A DNA stretch of 64,000 nucleotides from Rhineura floridana (taxonomy: Eukaryota; Chordata; Lepidosauria; Squamata; Rhineuridae), in the NCBI RefSeq assembly GCF_030035675.1, contig NC_084482.1, positions 219,565,943-219,629,942 on the forward strand, read 5' to 3'. The notes beneath the pieces were generated by a model, which ran no database searches, was not told where the DNA came from, and was given only the letters and a program-made list of their open reading frames with translations. Of this stretch, positions 32,221 to 44,930 are shown in pieces (position 1 is the first letter of the stretch; every line of letters starts with the position of its first letter). Made by a program: the position numbers and the translations under genes.

Positions 32221-32882
32221 TGGAGCTCTCTGACAGTGATGGAGAGGACGACATGGAGGGCTACAGCAAAACTGTCCCTGGTCGGCGCAGAATCAACAAG
32301 GTAAGCCAGGACCCCAGTCCCCTAAGCTCTGTTTGGGCCAGTCAGCCTGAGGTCCAGAGGTCAGGGAGGCGAGTGGCAGTTGGTAGGGCTTGACCTGGCT
32401 GGCAGGGTGGGAAACTGTTGCTAAGCCAGAGACTGTTCTGGGTTTGGGTTGAAGCCGGTCCTGCAGGAAGGCTAGGGGCTGGCAGCAAATTGTGTCTTAG
32501 TTCTTCAGCCTGCTTGAGTGGGTGCTCACACCCTTGCCAAGCAGGCCCATGATGTAACAAGGGGGAGCTGAGGCTGGAAGAGGTTGACTTGCCAGAAATC
32601 AGTACTGGAGGCCACGGCTGGGCTGGAACGTGAACCCTTGTTCATCAGTAGCTAAATGGAATTGCCATGTCCAGAGTACACCAGGAAGGGAAGGTAGCTC
32701 CGAGTAGAGCCTCTGCTTTGCAGGCAGGAGGTCATTACCTGGCATCTCCTGTGAAAAGGATCTTGGATAGCCAGTGCTAGGGAAGACCCTTTGCCCCACG
32801 GCCACAGCTGGCCGGAGCAGGCAAGGCTGGGCGAGGTGGACAAACCTGCCTGGTTTGCCCCACTCTGAAGTGGCTTCCTCTG
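32221..32882. other. No recognised gene
   Basis: GC-richer unassigned sequence between two CR1 copies. Confidence 0.45.
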
Positions 32883-34302
32883 CCTCCTGACATAGAAGAA
32901 CAAGCCTTGCTGAAGCAGAGCCAGCATGGCTTCTGCAAGGGAAAGTCCTGTCTCAGTAACCTATTAGAATTCTTTGAGAGTGTCAACAAGCATATAGATA
33001 GAGGTGATCCAGTGGACATAGTGTACTTAGACTTTCAAAAAGGGTTTGACATGGTACCTCACCAAAGGCTTCTGAGGAAGCTTAGCAGTCATGGAATAAG
33101 AGGAGAGGTCCTCTTGTGGATAAGGAATTGGTTAAGAAGCAGAAAGCAGAGAGTAGGAATAAATGGACAGTTCTCCCAATGGAGGGCTGTAGAAAGTGGA
33201 GTCCCTCAAGGATCGGTATTGAGACCTGTACTTTTCAACTTGTTCATTAATGACCTAGAATGAGGAGTGAGCAGTGAAGTGGCCAAGTTTGCTGACGACA
33301 CTAAATTGTTCAGGGTTGTTAAAACAAAAAGGGATTGTGAAGAGCTCCAAAAAGATATCTCCAAACTGAATGAATGGGCGGAAAAATGACAAATGCAATT
33401 CAATATAAACAAGTGTAAAATTATGCATATTGGAGCAAAAAATCTGAATTTCACATATACGCTCATGGGGTCTGAACTGGCGGTGACCGACCAGGAGAGA
33501 AACCTCGGGGTTGTAGTGGACAGCACGATAAAAATGTCGACCCAGTGTGCGGCAGCTGTGAAAAAGGCAAATTCCATGCTAGGGATAATTAGGAAAGGTA
33601 TTGAAAATAAAACAGCCGATATAATGCCGTTTTATAAATCTATGGTGCGGCCGCATTTGGAATACTGTGTACAGTTCTGGTCGCCTCATCTCAAAAAGGA
33701 TATTCTAGAGTTGGAAAAGGTTCAGAAGAGGGCAACCAGAATGATCAAGGGGATGGAGCGACTCCCTTACGAGGAAAGGTTGCAGCATTTGGGGCTTTTT
33801 AGTTTAGAGAAAAGGCGGGTCAGAGGAGACATGATAGAAGTGTATAAAATTATGCATGGCATTGAGAAAGAGAAAAGTTCTTCTCCCTCTCTCATAATAC
33901 TAGAACTCGTGGACATTCAAAGAAGCTGAATGTTGGAAGATTCAGGACAGACAAAAGGAAGTACTTCTTTACTCAGCGCATAGTTAAACTATGGAATTTG
34001 CTCCCACAAGATGCAGTAATGGCCACCAGCTTGGATGGCTTTAAAAGAAGATTAGACAAATTCATGGAGGTCAGGGCTATCAATGACTACTAGCCATGAT
34101 GGCTGTGCTCTGCCACCCTAGTCAGAGGCAGCATGCTTCTGAAAACCAGTTGCCGGAAGCCTCAGGAGGGGAGAGTGTTCTTGCACTCGGGTCCTGCTTG
34201 CGGGCTTCCCCCAGGCACCTGGTTGGCCACTGTGAGAACAGGATGCTGGACTAGATGGGCCACTGGCCTGATCCAGCAGGCTCGTCTTATGTTCTTATGT
34301 TC
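32883..34302 (+). mobile_element. CR1 LINE, RT to 3' end
   Basis: Frames encode [134 protein letters not shown] after NDLE and another before QMQF, plus a shift near 33920, interrupt it. It ends CTGGTTGGCC..TTATGTTCTTATGTTC (from 34215 on). Confidence 0.93.
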
Positions 34303-34654
34303 CAACTCTACTATTCCATGATTCTATGAGTTCCCTTTTGCCCTAAGAAAAGCAGAGAGGTGGGGAGAGTTTAAGGAGCCTCACATTGCATTCATGGGGC
34401 CCTGCATGGGTCCTGGACATCTGCCTCATAGTCCAGCCCTGAAGGTGCCACTGCTTTAAGATCCTGGGTTCATACCATAAAGGCCAGCATCAGCAACTTG
34501 AATTGGTCTCAGAAAGCAACCAGTGAGGTGTCCAAGTTAAAAGTCTTGCAGCCACGTTTTGTAGTGGATGCAGTTCCCAACCTGTCTTTGTGGGGGGGGG
34601 GCATGTACAACACATTGCTTTAGTCCTGGTGGGGAAACAGCACCCCATTCTCAG

Positions 34655-35375
34655 TACTAGTTGCCTGGCAGCTTCCCATTCTCATCCAAATACAATCCAT
34701 ACATGGAAGTATTCAAAAACTGGATTCCTTTTAAGAAATGGTGAAGCTGGAATGACAGAGGAAACGCAGCATTAGGAAACCTTGAAACTGAGTTGGATAT
34801 CTCAGCCATGCTCGCTTTGAGCTCTTATGAATAGGGGCTGGTGCATATCTCATCTAGACCCATAAGCCCTATTAAAGCAGTCTGCTTTATTTGTTTAACC
34901 ATTTCTAGACCCCCTTTCATACAAAATAACAAGGTGGTTTGCAGAGTAAGGAACAATGAAATGCTTTTCTCCAAAACTGATCAAGAAGATAGGAGTCTGG
35001 TTCATAGTAGTCATGTACGGTCCTTTTTTTGGTCTTCTTTACAAAAGAGAAAGAACCACAAATATACTGGAAATCCTCAGGATCATAATACAAATTCACA
35101 CTGATGTCATGAAAAGCTGTTGTGTTCCAGACTTTTGGCCCAATTTCTTTCTCAAAAAATGTTTTATTCCAATGATTATTATCAATCCCATGTGCATGGT
35201 TTTATAGTAAACAGATACAGGGACTTGTCTCCATGTTACAAATAGTTCACTCGACCAGAGCATTTCATGCAGACTCTTTTCTGATAGTTGTTTTGTAAGA
35301 CAACATAAATTCCACACCTGATCATCAGAGATGTCAAGGCACTCAAGAACCTTTCTCCATTGTTATTGTCTGGAA
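34655..35375 (-). pseudogene. V2R pseudogene, remnants of exons 3 and 4
   Basis: Exon 4 remnant at about 34655-34746 reads LHHFLKGIQFLNTSMYGLYL then DENG, with the acceptor-side sequence still matching gene B, then decays. Exon 3 remnants at about 34920-35375 appear in several frames: [69 protein letters not shown]. The stretch between them (34760-34920) resembles intron 3 of gene B, so the end of exon 3 and the start of the intron appear deleted together. The order of parts matches a minus-strand gene. Exons 1, 2, 5 and 6 were not found nearby. Several frame shifts make it clearly non-functional. Its closest relative in the window is gene B. Confidence 0.88.
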
Positions 35376-35989
35376 TAAAAATGGGGAATGGGGAAACCAC
35401 ATCGAGCTCTTTGGGAAAGAAGTGAAATAAAATGTAATAATGTTGGTAATCATCATCATAGTACAGACGTGGAGGGGCTGTCCTGGCTACCTGGACTTGC
35501 TGTGAGGAATAAGAGAGCAATTGTTGTCTGTCTGTCACTTCTTTGTGAGCAGAACTGCCCCCCCAGGCCAGGTTTATGCCACACCTTGAGCCATAACTGA
35601 CTTTCTGCTGGTGGTTGTTGTGCAGTAAATTATGACCACCTTTTCAACTTTCCCAGTCATCAGAGTAGCCCTATACGAACCTGGCACTGGTGGCTGGCAT
35701 CCCTAGGCAGATACTCTGGAGGGGACCACAGATGATGCCAGCCCTGGGTCTCCTTTCATTTTGAGCTGGCAGCAACTAGACACTCTTTCAGTTTCTCATG
35801 AAGCCACCAAACTAACATCTCTCTAGAGCAGCCTTTCCCAACTTGGGTGCCCTCCAAATGATTTGGATGGCAACTCCCATTGGAGTGGTGGCTGCTGAAC
35901 ATCTGGCTGGTCAACAGCTGTGAAATGGGAGAATTCTATCTTCGGGATTGCTGGGAATGGGATTAAAAACAATACCACCAAAATAATCA
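35376..35989. other. No recognised gene
   Basis: Unassigned, with a hAT fold-back remnant near 35826-35910. Confidence 0.4.
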
Positions 35990-36320
35990 TGCCTTTATAG
36001 AAATCTATGGTGCGAACACAATGCTGTGCGCAGTTCTGGTCACCTCACCTCAAAAAGGAGCTGGAGCTGGTTCCAAAAAGGGCAATGAAATTATCATAGG
36101 GCTTGAACAATTCCCGTCTCAGGAACAGGTACAACTCTTCAGCCTTTTTAGATTAGAGGAAGGGATATGGTTAGGTGTATACGGTTATGCATGGTGTATA
36201 GAAAGAATGGCCACCCACCTGGATGGGTTTAAAGGGAAATTAGGCAAACACACTGAGGATAAGGCAGTCAGTGGCTACTAGCCATGATGGCTATGCACCA
36301 CGTCCACTGTCGGAGGCAGT
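35990..36320 (+). mobile_element. CR1 LINE fragment with internal deletion
   Basis: Recognisable pieces: AATCTATGGTGCGAACACA, CACCTCAAAAAGGAG, and the end GGCTACTAGCCATGATGGCT. Confidence 0.75.
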
Positions 36321-36374
36321 GTGACTGTGGATCATACTGTTGGAAGTGGGGCAAGAGCAACACCTGTTTTGCTC

Positions 36375-36720
36375 TTTTGTTTATGTTTATTTGTTTGTTT
36401 ATTCAATTTGTATCCTGCCCTTCCTCCCAGCAGGAGCCCAGGGCAGCAAACAAAGCACTAAAACACTCTAAAACATCATAAAAACAGGTCTTAAAATACA
36501 TTAAAACAAAACAGCGTTAAAAACATTTTTAAAAAACTTTAAAAATGGTTAAAAACACTATTAAAAACATATTAAACAATTTTGACACAGATGCAGACTG
36601 AGATAGGTCTCAACTTAAAAGGCTTGTTGAAAGAGGAAAGTCTTCAAAAGGCGCCGAAAAGATAGCAGAGATGGTGCCTGCCTAATATTCAAAGGGAGGG
36701 AGTTCCACAGGGTTTATGTT
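36375..36720 (-). mobile_element. LINE 3' end (L2-like), minus strand
   Basis: TTGTATCCTGCCCTTCCTCC, AGCCCAGGGCAGCAAAC, CAACTTAAAAGGCTTGTTGA, AAGGCGCCGAAAAGATAGC. Confidence 0.75.
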
Positions 36721-37940
36721 CCAGAAGGGAGATAGAGTTAGGGTCCTCCAGATGGATAGTCTTGATTACCTTTACCTGTGATGCTCTGACTGACTTCCTT
36801 CCATCGCTAGACTGTGTCGTCTTTGGGAAGCTGACCTGCCCCTCCTCCTTCTACCCTTTCCTTTTTCTCTTCTCCACTGTCCGAGAGGGAGGAGACACCT
36901 TTGTCTCTGCTCTCTCCCTCCTGAGCCATGTGGGCTACTCCCAAGCCTCGGCGTTGCGCCTCCAACTTAGTTAGTTAGTTAGAACTAGGTATGCCTTTCT
37001 ATCTACTATGTATTTCTAAAAAATAAAGTAGCTTTTTGAGAATGTAATGCTACACTAGAGAAGATTTTGGTCCGATCCATCAGGGATCTTCTTACGCTCT
37101 CTTTCCCGAGGAAGCCTTTCGTGAGTTTGCAAGCCGTGCTATTAGGTGGAGAATGAAGTTCTACCAGCATCCCGCGTTGGTGCTTCACTGGCAAAATGCT
37201 TCTCAGCTTGAGATTTTGGATAGCTCCTGCGTGCCAGAGTAGACAATATTGATGTTGATGGCTGCATTTTCTGCCTCAGTAAATCAGGGGAGAGGAACCT
37301 CAGGCCTAAGGGCTGAATGTGGCCCTCCAAGCCTCAGTATCTGCCCGCAGTACTCTCCTTAGGCAACACACTCTTCCCTAGCCATGTCCCCTACTGGCCA
37401 TGATTTGCACCCTCCTTGAGTGTTTGTGCCTGACTGGAATGTGCCCCTGAACCTTGCCTGCATGGATGGGGGGTGCAGAGGGGTGTGTGACTGTGGGTAG
37501 AAATGAGTCTACTGTACCAAGGTTAAATTTACATTCATTGTTCTGCTCACTTTTGCCTCTGGGACTGCCCACCACTGGCATGTGGCGCCCTGAAGGTTGC
37601 CCAAAAGGGAATGCGGCCCTTGGCCTGAAGAAGGTTGCTGGTAAAAAGTAGTTTCATGAGCTCATAATGTTCAGAAGTAACTACTCCATGTAGTGCGTGT
37701 ATATTCACGTACATCCTAAAAGTGTTTCTTGGTCCTGACTCTTTTGAAGGTGCTTTGTCAGTAAAGGCCAGGCCAGGCTCACCTTTTCCCCCCCAAGCTG
37801 ACCCATGTCAAGACCAGGCAGCCACTTCTGTGAGTTCTTGCAAACATGCTTTCCTCCAGCTCTGCACCTGCGTCACACAGAGATGTTGTCGAGGTGATGC
37901 TTTCCCCCTTATAATTATTCTTACTATTGCCAAAGCTCCG
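36721..37940. other. No recognised gene
   Basis: Unassigned intergenic sequence; open frames here are short and without similarity. Confidence 0.45.
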
Positions 37941-37942
37941 GG

Positions 37943-38035
37943 GATTTATTTATTTAATTTATTTATTTATTCTATTTGTATACAGTCCCATAGCAGAAGC
38001 TCTCTGGGCGGTTTACAGTAATGGTTTAGCAGTTT
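37943..38035 (-). mobile_element. L2 3' tail fragment
   Basis: (TTTA)n, then CAGTCCCATAGCAGAAGCTC and TCTGGGCGGTTTACAG. Confidence 0.7.
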
Positions 38036-39600
38036 AGCAAAATATTGCCTGTGAGACAAATCACCTAAACATCAGAATCAAGAACAATGTACCTAAAAAG
38101 TCTGGTGCATGAAATATCCCCTGGGCTACTGAGAGTCTGTCTTTTCCATTCCCTAGAGCCCTGATTGATCACTATGTTGTCCGAGTCCCTGAGGTCCCAT
38201 CCCTTAAGGGACCACTGTTTGATACACCTTTTCAGCTTCCCCCCCCCAAACTCTGACCAAGTTTTCCTACCTCATCACCAACTTCTGCTGTTGCATCAAT
38301 ATGTCTCTCTTCCCTTTGTTAAATGGACTGTTACCAATTCCTGTTCTGATTCCCCTCAAGCCTAAGCATTTTTTTTTATCTTTATCCTCTTTTTGCAAGT
38401 CTGTCTGGTCTTTCCCTTCAAATCCTTGATTCCAGCTCCTGCAGCATAGGAGTCATGACTGTTTCCACACAGTCTTTGTTCCAGCCTGCCTTCACAGCTT
38501 CAGGGGGCAACAGAGTAAACATCCTATATCAGAAACCAGGTTCTGACACCTTTAAGTGACCTTCTCCTCATTTCTGACCATAATGAATGTGTTTTGATTC
38601 CCCCCTGACCCATGTGTCCCTCGAACCTCCTTTTGGTTTAAGGTCCCAGTGAACCTGAGTATTATTTTGGAGTGTTCTGTAAACTCTCCATGAACTTGTC
38701 TTATTGCCATGGAGGGATCCTAAGGAAGAGGTTTTGTGTCCTCTGCAGCCATCTATGTTGCAAACAGGAGGGCCCTCCATGTTGGGAAATATTGCTTCAC
38801 ATAATCTCTCTGTGATCCAATCCCATCATCCCCGATTCTGAGGGAAAGGTTTTTGAACTGCCCAGGACTGCCTCACCCGTAAATGCTTACATTTACTTCT
38901 CCTCCATATTCTCCAGGCAATGAACGTTGATGGGACATTGGTTTCAGGGGTCCATTATGAATTTAACTTATTTCATAACGCGGCTTTCACAGACACCACT
39001 TGCCCTGTGGGAAGGGAGAAGGGAGGCAGGCAAGCAAGCACGCAAAACAACATCAGGGCCTCCTCTCCTCAGATGGTCCCCTCACCACACAGGGCCAAGT
39101 TTACATTTTAATATCATATGTTTGTTTTAGTATTTTAAAACTGTAAACCACCATGTATGCCTTGGCAGAAAGGCAGCATATTAATGGAATAAATCATAAT
39201 CCGGAGAGAAATATTCCTTCCCTCATTTATAGCAATAGTTTTCTTGCATAAAAGAGTTTGTGTTTGCTTCCAAACTCACTCCCCAGGTGATGATCTTGGA
39301 ACATGGACTTCCACCTGTCACGTTTCCTTGGCAGCCATAGCCTGAATTCAAAAAGAACTCATTCAGCACTCACTTCCCCCCCCCCCCTTTCCCCTTCACC
39401 GGGTGCATTCCTCTCTTCTCCTTAGCTTATTCTCCTCTCCCACAACATTCCCATCACCCTGGAAATGATTGCCTGGAGGTCTGCACCATCTCCAGAAAAA
39501 ACTGTTCCATCACTGCAGCCAGTGGGACTTTCCAAGTGTTTTTCTCTGGAAGTGAAATGAGGGACGTTTGACATTTTGCATGTGGTGTAGGGAGAAGAGG
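38036..39600. other. No recognised gene
   Basis: 1.5 kb with a C-run at 39379-39388; nothing assignable. Confidence 0.45.
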
Positions 39601-39745
39601 ACTAAACTGAGATTCAGTGGCGTCACTAGGGTTGGTGTCACCCGGTGCGGTAACTCATGGTGTCATCCCCATGAACCTCCTCCTGTACCAGACCATACAG
39701 AATCCTTAGTAATGTTTTTTGTACTAATGTTACTCGTAAATCGTT

Positions 39746-39861
39746 CAGAGCTTGGAAAAGTTACTTTTTTGAACTACAACTCCCATCAGCCCAATCCAAT
39801 GGCCATGCTGGCTGGGGCTGATGGGAGTTGTAGTTCAAAAAAGTAACTTTTCCAAGCTCTG
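39746..39861. mobile_element. 116-bp palindromic hAT-type MITE
   Basis: Near-perfect palindrome starting CAGAGCTTGGAAAAGTTAC; same length and ends as 5849-5964. No target duplication could be read. Confidence 0.88.
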
Positions 39862-40227
39862 ATATATCACTGAATGTAATGGCAATAGTAGTGACATAAA
39901 CAACTAGCAAAATTAAAATTACACCTTTAAATTACAATATCATACGCACAGCCCAAATTCTTGCTCTTATCACTAATGGGAGTTAATTATCTTGCATATG
40001 CCCATAGTAAATTTTCAGATACTTTCAGACCCTCAGCAATTTTCAAGTGGTCTATGTAGAAGAAAAGTTTGGGAATCCCTGGTATAAGACATCTGCTTAT
40101 GTCCCTATGCTGCTCTCACCCCTCATTTAGGTGCCTGGGATGCATGCATGTGGACATACCTCCTTACAGTTATGGAAAGTGATTCTTAATAATAAGTCTC
40201 CAGACACAAAGTTACATAGGTATTTAT

Positions 40228-40602
40228 CAGTTGTTTAGTAGAAAATTCAGAAGTGCAGAGTCCCTTCATGATAGTTGCAGCCACATAAACCCTTTTTTAC
40301 TCTTGGATTAAGAATGAGATCTTTGTTAATGCATTCTCTCACAACAACAAACATCTCTAGGAGCCAATCAGCATGTAAGTGGAGAGCGTTAGCAACTGAG
40401 AAGAGTCTTCTTAGTGGCTGACTCACCTCCTTTCACTCTGATTGGCTCCAATCAGCAGGAAAGGCAAGGAAGCCTATTAGAAGACTCTTCTCAGTGACTA
40501 ACACACTCCCTTTTCATGCTGACTGTAGGATGCTTGGAGACATAGGGACCCTGCTCCCAAAAAAGCAGAGGGACTAAGATCCCCTGGGCGACTACCCTCC
40601 TG
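40228..40602. mobile_element. 375-bp hAT-like element, relative of 20341-20753
   Basis: Shares AATTCAGAAGTGCAG, GGAGCCAATCAGCATG, ACTCACCTCCTTTCACTCTG and GACATAGGGACCCTGCT with the other copy. Flanks GTATTTAT and GTGCTTAT agree at 6 of 8 bases. Confidence 0.65.
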
Positions 40603-41779
40603 GTGCTTATGGACATGACCATAATATATTTTGTGATGTGCAAGTTCGATATTATTTATTAAGTGTGTTTAGGATTACACTGATGGCATTCCCAAATATG
40701 TACTTTCACACAGACTTTGGTTTTCCATAACACAATGTTTGTCCAAGCCTCCACACTTGGGGGGGAACTACTTGCACACCCCTTCCATAAGCACATCAAA
40801 GTTGGATACACACCTGAACCAAGACCCAGACAAAAGGGCACTCAAAACAAAAAGGTAATTACAGTGGCTGAGTAGATCTTGTACAGTGGTTATACTGACT
40901 GGGCAGCCACTGTCCTTCATATTTTACAAAATACTTTTTCCTATACAAAGATTAAATTTCTGTGTATGAAAAAGTATATGCAGCGGTCTCAATAGTGAGA
41001 AAAGTAAACAAGTGAATGGTGATCCAAATGTTTTTCATTCTCACGTTATGAAGCTAGCTGCCAGATGATGTATCATCTTCGCTACGCATGCAGCGTAGAC
41101 TGAAAAAACAGCACCCAAGCCACCATTCAATACGTGCACGTGTTCTTTCCGACATGAATCTACAGGTCTCAAAAAGTAATGTGTGACAAAGTCCTCAAAC
41201 ACCTTATAACATGCCTCAAACATGGTCTCTTGTTCTACCAGCATGCCTTCACACCATCACTTTGCCAAAACATAAGGATAGGTAAATTGCTTTTAGGGAG
41301 GTTCACAATTACGATTTCCTATTTATTTAATCTGAAAATATTTAAAATACATAAAAAACAGCCAGGGGAAGATATTGGAGAAATATAAAATAAATACAAA
41401 TAAAAAAGGGGGGGAGGTGAAGAGACCTTAAATGTGCTACCCACTATCTCTCAGCCTATCCTCCCCTCAGGATGAAAACAACGGAGAACCATGACCACCC
41501 CCAGGAAGAAGGGCACACTTAAAATGTAGAGGAAAAAATCATCTACAACCATAGTGTGAAATCAAATACTGATTGGGACACAGTATGAAGAAATATTTAT
41601 ATAAACATGACTCTCAAATATGTTTATGAATTACACAATCTGTAAATATATTTATAGTGCAATCCGATGTTTGTTTACTCAGAAGCAAGTCCCAATGTAT
41701 TCAATGGGGCTTACTCAAACTGGGAAGTGTGGAGAGAACTACAGCCTCAGGTGATAAGGAACTTGTTCTTTCAACTTGT

Positions 41780-42030
41780 TCTTTTAAATTGAGATGTTAT
41801 CCCAGTCTGAGTCTGTGTTGGAATTGCTTTTTAATATGTTTTTAAGCCTTTTCTTCTTCTTCTTTTTTAAAAAATGTTTTTTTAAAGCTTTTAAAAAATA
41901 TTTTCAAAGATGTTTTAATATATTTTAAAGTCTGTTTTTATGATGTTTTAAAGTGCTTTTAGTGCTTTTGCTTGCCGCCCTGGGCTCCTACTGGAAGAGC
42001 GGGATATAAATCAAATAATAAATAAATAAA
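41780..42030 (+). mobile_element. LINE 3' tail (L2-like)
   Basis: TATCCCAGTCTGAGTCTGTG, T-rich UTR, GCCGCCCTGGGCTCCTACTG, GCGGGATATAAATC and (AAAT)n. Confidence 0.75.
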
Positions 42031-42183
42031 GTTCATTCACCCAACCCAAAATTCAGAAATGCCTCTTTAGGTTGTTTTCCAACTGTTTATTCTTGCTTTA
42101 TAGTTATTGGATTTTAAATGGCTTTATTTCTTGTTGTGAGCTGCCTTGGTTTCCAACCCTACCTCACAGGGTTGTTGGAAAGA

Positions 42184-42205
42184 CACACACACACACACAC
42201 ACACT
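42184..42205. repeat. Short CA microsatellite
   Basis: About eleven AC units. Confidence 0.9.
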
Positions 42206-42923
42206 GCAGATGTATAAATACATAGAGCCCATATAATAGTTTATTGTCAAACCAGTTGGTCATTGCAGAAAAATCAGTATTAGTTTCCTACAGAATAAAC
42301 TGTAATACCTAAGTAAGCCCTGCCTACTTGCTTTAAAATAGGACTGGGGGGGGGGGACCAAAAGAGAACACAAACACAATTCTTTTTATCATTCACACCA
42401 AAGTCCCATTGATTTTCAGCACATTCATAACCATGTCTACTCAAAAGTAAATCCTATTGAATTCAATGGGATTTACTCTGGAGATATGGGATTAGCAATG
42501 CTTTTACCCCCACAAAAGCAAGTATTGGGAAGGTTTTCAAAACACTGCCTAGGATCTGACTCCTACACGTAAGAGGGGAAAAAACAAATGTATATATTTA
42601 CCCAATTTATGAGATGTTCAGATAAACAGGGGGGGAAACCACCATTTTCTGGCCTTGCAATGAGGTTTACTAGACACTGCCACAGGTCAACCCAACACTT
42701 CACTGATTGGCTGCAATTCTGAACAGGCGGGGTTAAAGCTACGAAGTGCTATACAGTAGTTTAAAAAAAGATTTAATGGGGGCAGCTGACGTTTTTATGT
42801 ATATCTCAAGAACCGGACCACCTAGACACTTAATTTTTTTAAAATTAAAGCTGAGAATCACCCCCTCTGATGGTGTCACCTGGTGCTGTCTGCACCCCCT
42901 GCTCCCCCCTCGGGACGCCACTG

Positions 42924-43609
42924 GGTTCAGGTAAAAATTGAGGGGAAATGTTCAAAATTGGAATAGTGAAGTCTGAGCATCACAAATGAGCAAACAGAAA
43001 GCAAAGTAAAAAAATGAAATGAAAAGGATTTTAGGGAACTCAGCATCTATAAAAACGTATACCCATTTTAGGATGGAAGATCCCAAGGGCCATTCCTATC
43101 CTATACATTTAAAGAGGGTGGTTCTTTGCTGTTCACATTTTCTGCCTTGTTCAGATGTGTGTCCTGTTTTGCAGAGATGCCACAAAGTGACCCTGAGACC
43201 TTCAGTGGGCAGCATATGACACCTGATTTATGAATTTTTAGGATTCACCCTAATTGTGCCATAATATCCTTGTTCAGATGTTACGGTAGCAACGGGACAT
43301 GCCTGTGGAAGGAAGGTGTGCACGCATTGCTTGGGAACAGAGGAGTTTATTATTTCTCTAGTTTCCTTTCTGTGCTGCTGGCGCAGTCCTTGTGTTGCTT
43401 GGAAGGTCCTAATGAGAACATGATTCCCTCACCACTACTCCTTTTATTCCCTGGCACCAAAATGGGAAGTTGACAAAGGCTGTTTCTAGAAAGTTGACAA
43501 AGGGTCCCTCCAGGCGGGTCTTTTATTGTGGGTGGCCCTGCAACATGTCATAGATTTACTCTGCTTGATTAGTGGTTGTACAATGCTTCTCCAATGCAAC
43601 TAATGGGGA
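42924..43609. other. No recognised gene
   Basis: Unassigned sequence between the hAT-like region and the gene B flank. Confidence 0.45.
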
Positions 43610-44870
43610 TTTTTTTTTAGATACAAACAGTGTTCCAAAGCACAGTGTGGTGAAGCAGCTATGAGTCACCTCATGGCACAGCAGAAATACAAGTGCAGAG
43701 GAAGTGGTTCTCTTTTCTCTAAAAGTTCGCAAGGGGGTATTTGCAAGAGGTACAAAAGAAAATGAGAAGAGCAAGGCACATTTCCAGATAAGTTTTAACA
43801 GGCTTATGACAGGTCAAAGTCATTTCTACCGCACAAAATCATAGCCTCTTAGTGTGACTGACCAAACCCCCCCCCAAAGGTTTTTGAAACAGTTGTGAGA
43901 AAAAGAGACCTGCTTCATGAGTCTGCTTATATTCAGCCTGAGCTGTACAGCAGCGACTGTGTTTGGCTTTGTGCGAGAGTTTTCCTGCAATGAAATAGTT
44001 TAAAAGACAGACGGCACTAGCATGGCAGGCCGATCCCAGTGGGTCAGCTCTGAAGGGGTAACACTAAAGGGGGGGTTCCCTTTGAGGATCTACATTTCAG
44101 GAGGCTCCACAAGGGTGCTACTACTTGAGATCTTGTTTGTGGCTCCAGCTTGGATGAGCTGGTGGGAGAGTGTAGAAGGAACATTTTTGGTCGCCACATG
44201 GAGTGAATACACAATATTGGTGGGCAAAAGCCTCCTCTGGGTGAGAAGCAAGGTGGAAGTGTCTGCTCTACACCTAGTGAGAGATGGGATGTTCCAAGAC
44301 TGAGTCTCAGATCCAAACTATTGGATACAAGCGCATTATCTGGAATGTGGTGATCATTTGGAAGCTACTGAACTATTTTTGTGTTGGAATTATTATTTAG
44401 CTATGAAAAGTAAACTATTATTTAGCTATTAAAATTAAGTTAGCTTCTTTGTATTGTTTTATTGAATGTTGGATTGTTTTTTTTTAATTTACCCACTGAT
44501 ATTATGATTATTTCTAATAGTTTATTTGTTATATTTATTCTTCATTTGTTATATTGTGATCTACCTTTAGCACAATTTTGTAGAAAGGGTACCATAAAAT
44601 TAAACAGAAGATAATGATGATGTCAACACCAAAGTCCAATAGCAGAATATTTGCTAGAAAATAAGACTGCAAAGCCAGTGAGGGTGACCCCAGATGAGCG
44701 TTAGCAGCACAAAGACATTGTGGCTGATCAAGTGAGAATCAGGCTGTGACAAAGCAACACATGCCAAACATAAAGCCCAAAGCGCCTGTGGCCATTGCAG
44801 TCATGCTGCATTCATTTTCATCATTCATGATTTAGGCAAAATGAAGGGATAGTTATATCAAAGGAGCTGT
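43610..44870 (-). repeat. 3' flank of gene B, homologous to the gene A flank
   Basis: Aligned by eye with 9715-9880 plus 11690-12560. It contains no large insertion and therefore approximates the ancestral state. No gene was seen in it. Confidence 0.75.
44534..44539 (-). promoter_or_regulatory. Candidate polyadenylation signal, gene B
   Basis: AATAAA on the minus strand, 392 bp past the stop, in the same conserved context as the gene A candidate. Confidence 0.4.
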
Positions 44871-44930
44871 ATTCCAAGAGAAGCATGTGAGTTTCATTTC
44901 TGTTGTGCTGGACATACTCAAAACAGTATT

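Larger units (their letters stand above)
39615..42923. mobile_element. Possible 3.3-kb hAT-like element
   Basis: The left end CAGTGGCGTCACTAGGG and the inverted right end CAGTGGCGTCCCGAGGG are both followed by a GTGTCACC(C/T)GGTG motif. No matching 8-bp flanks were found, so the two ends may belong to different insertions. The interior holds a MITE, a 375-bp hAT and a LINE tail. Confidence 0.45.

Noticed and set aside
26170-42030. CRISPR-like or regulatory array from recurring TTTATATCCTGCCCTTCCTC
   Set aside because: The recurrences are dispersed LINE 3' tails in both orientations, not an array.
39607-42931. Target duplication for the 39615-42923 region
   Set aside because: The 8 bases on each side (CTGAGATT, GGTTCAGG) do not match, so the single-element reading stays uncertain.
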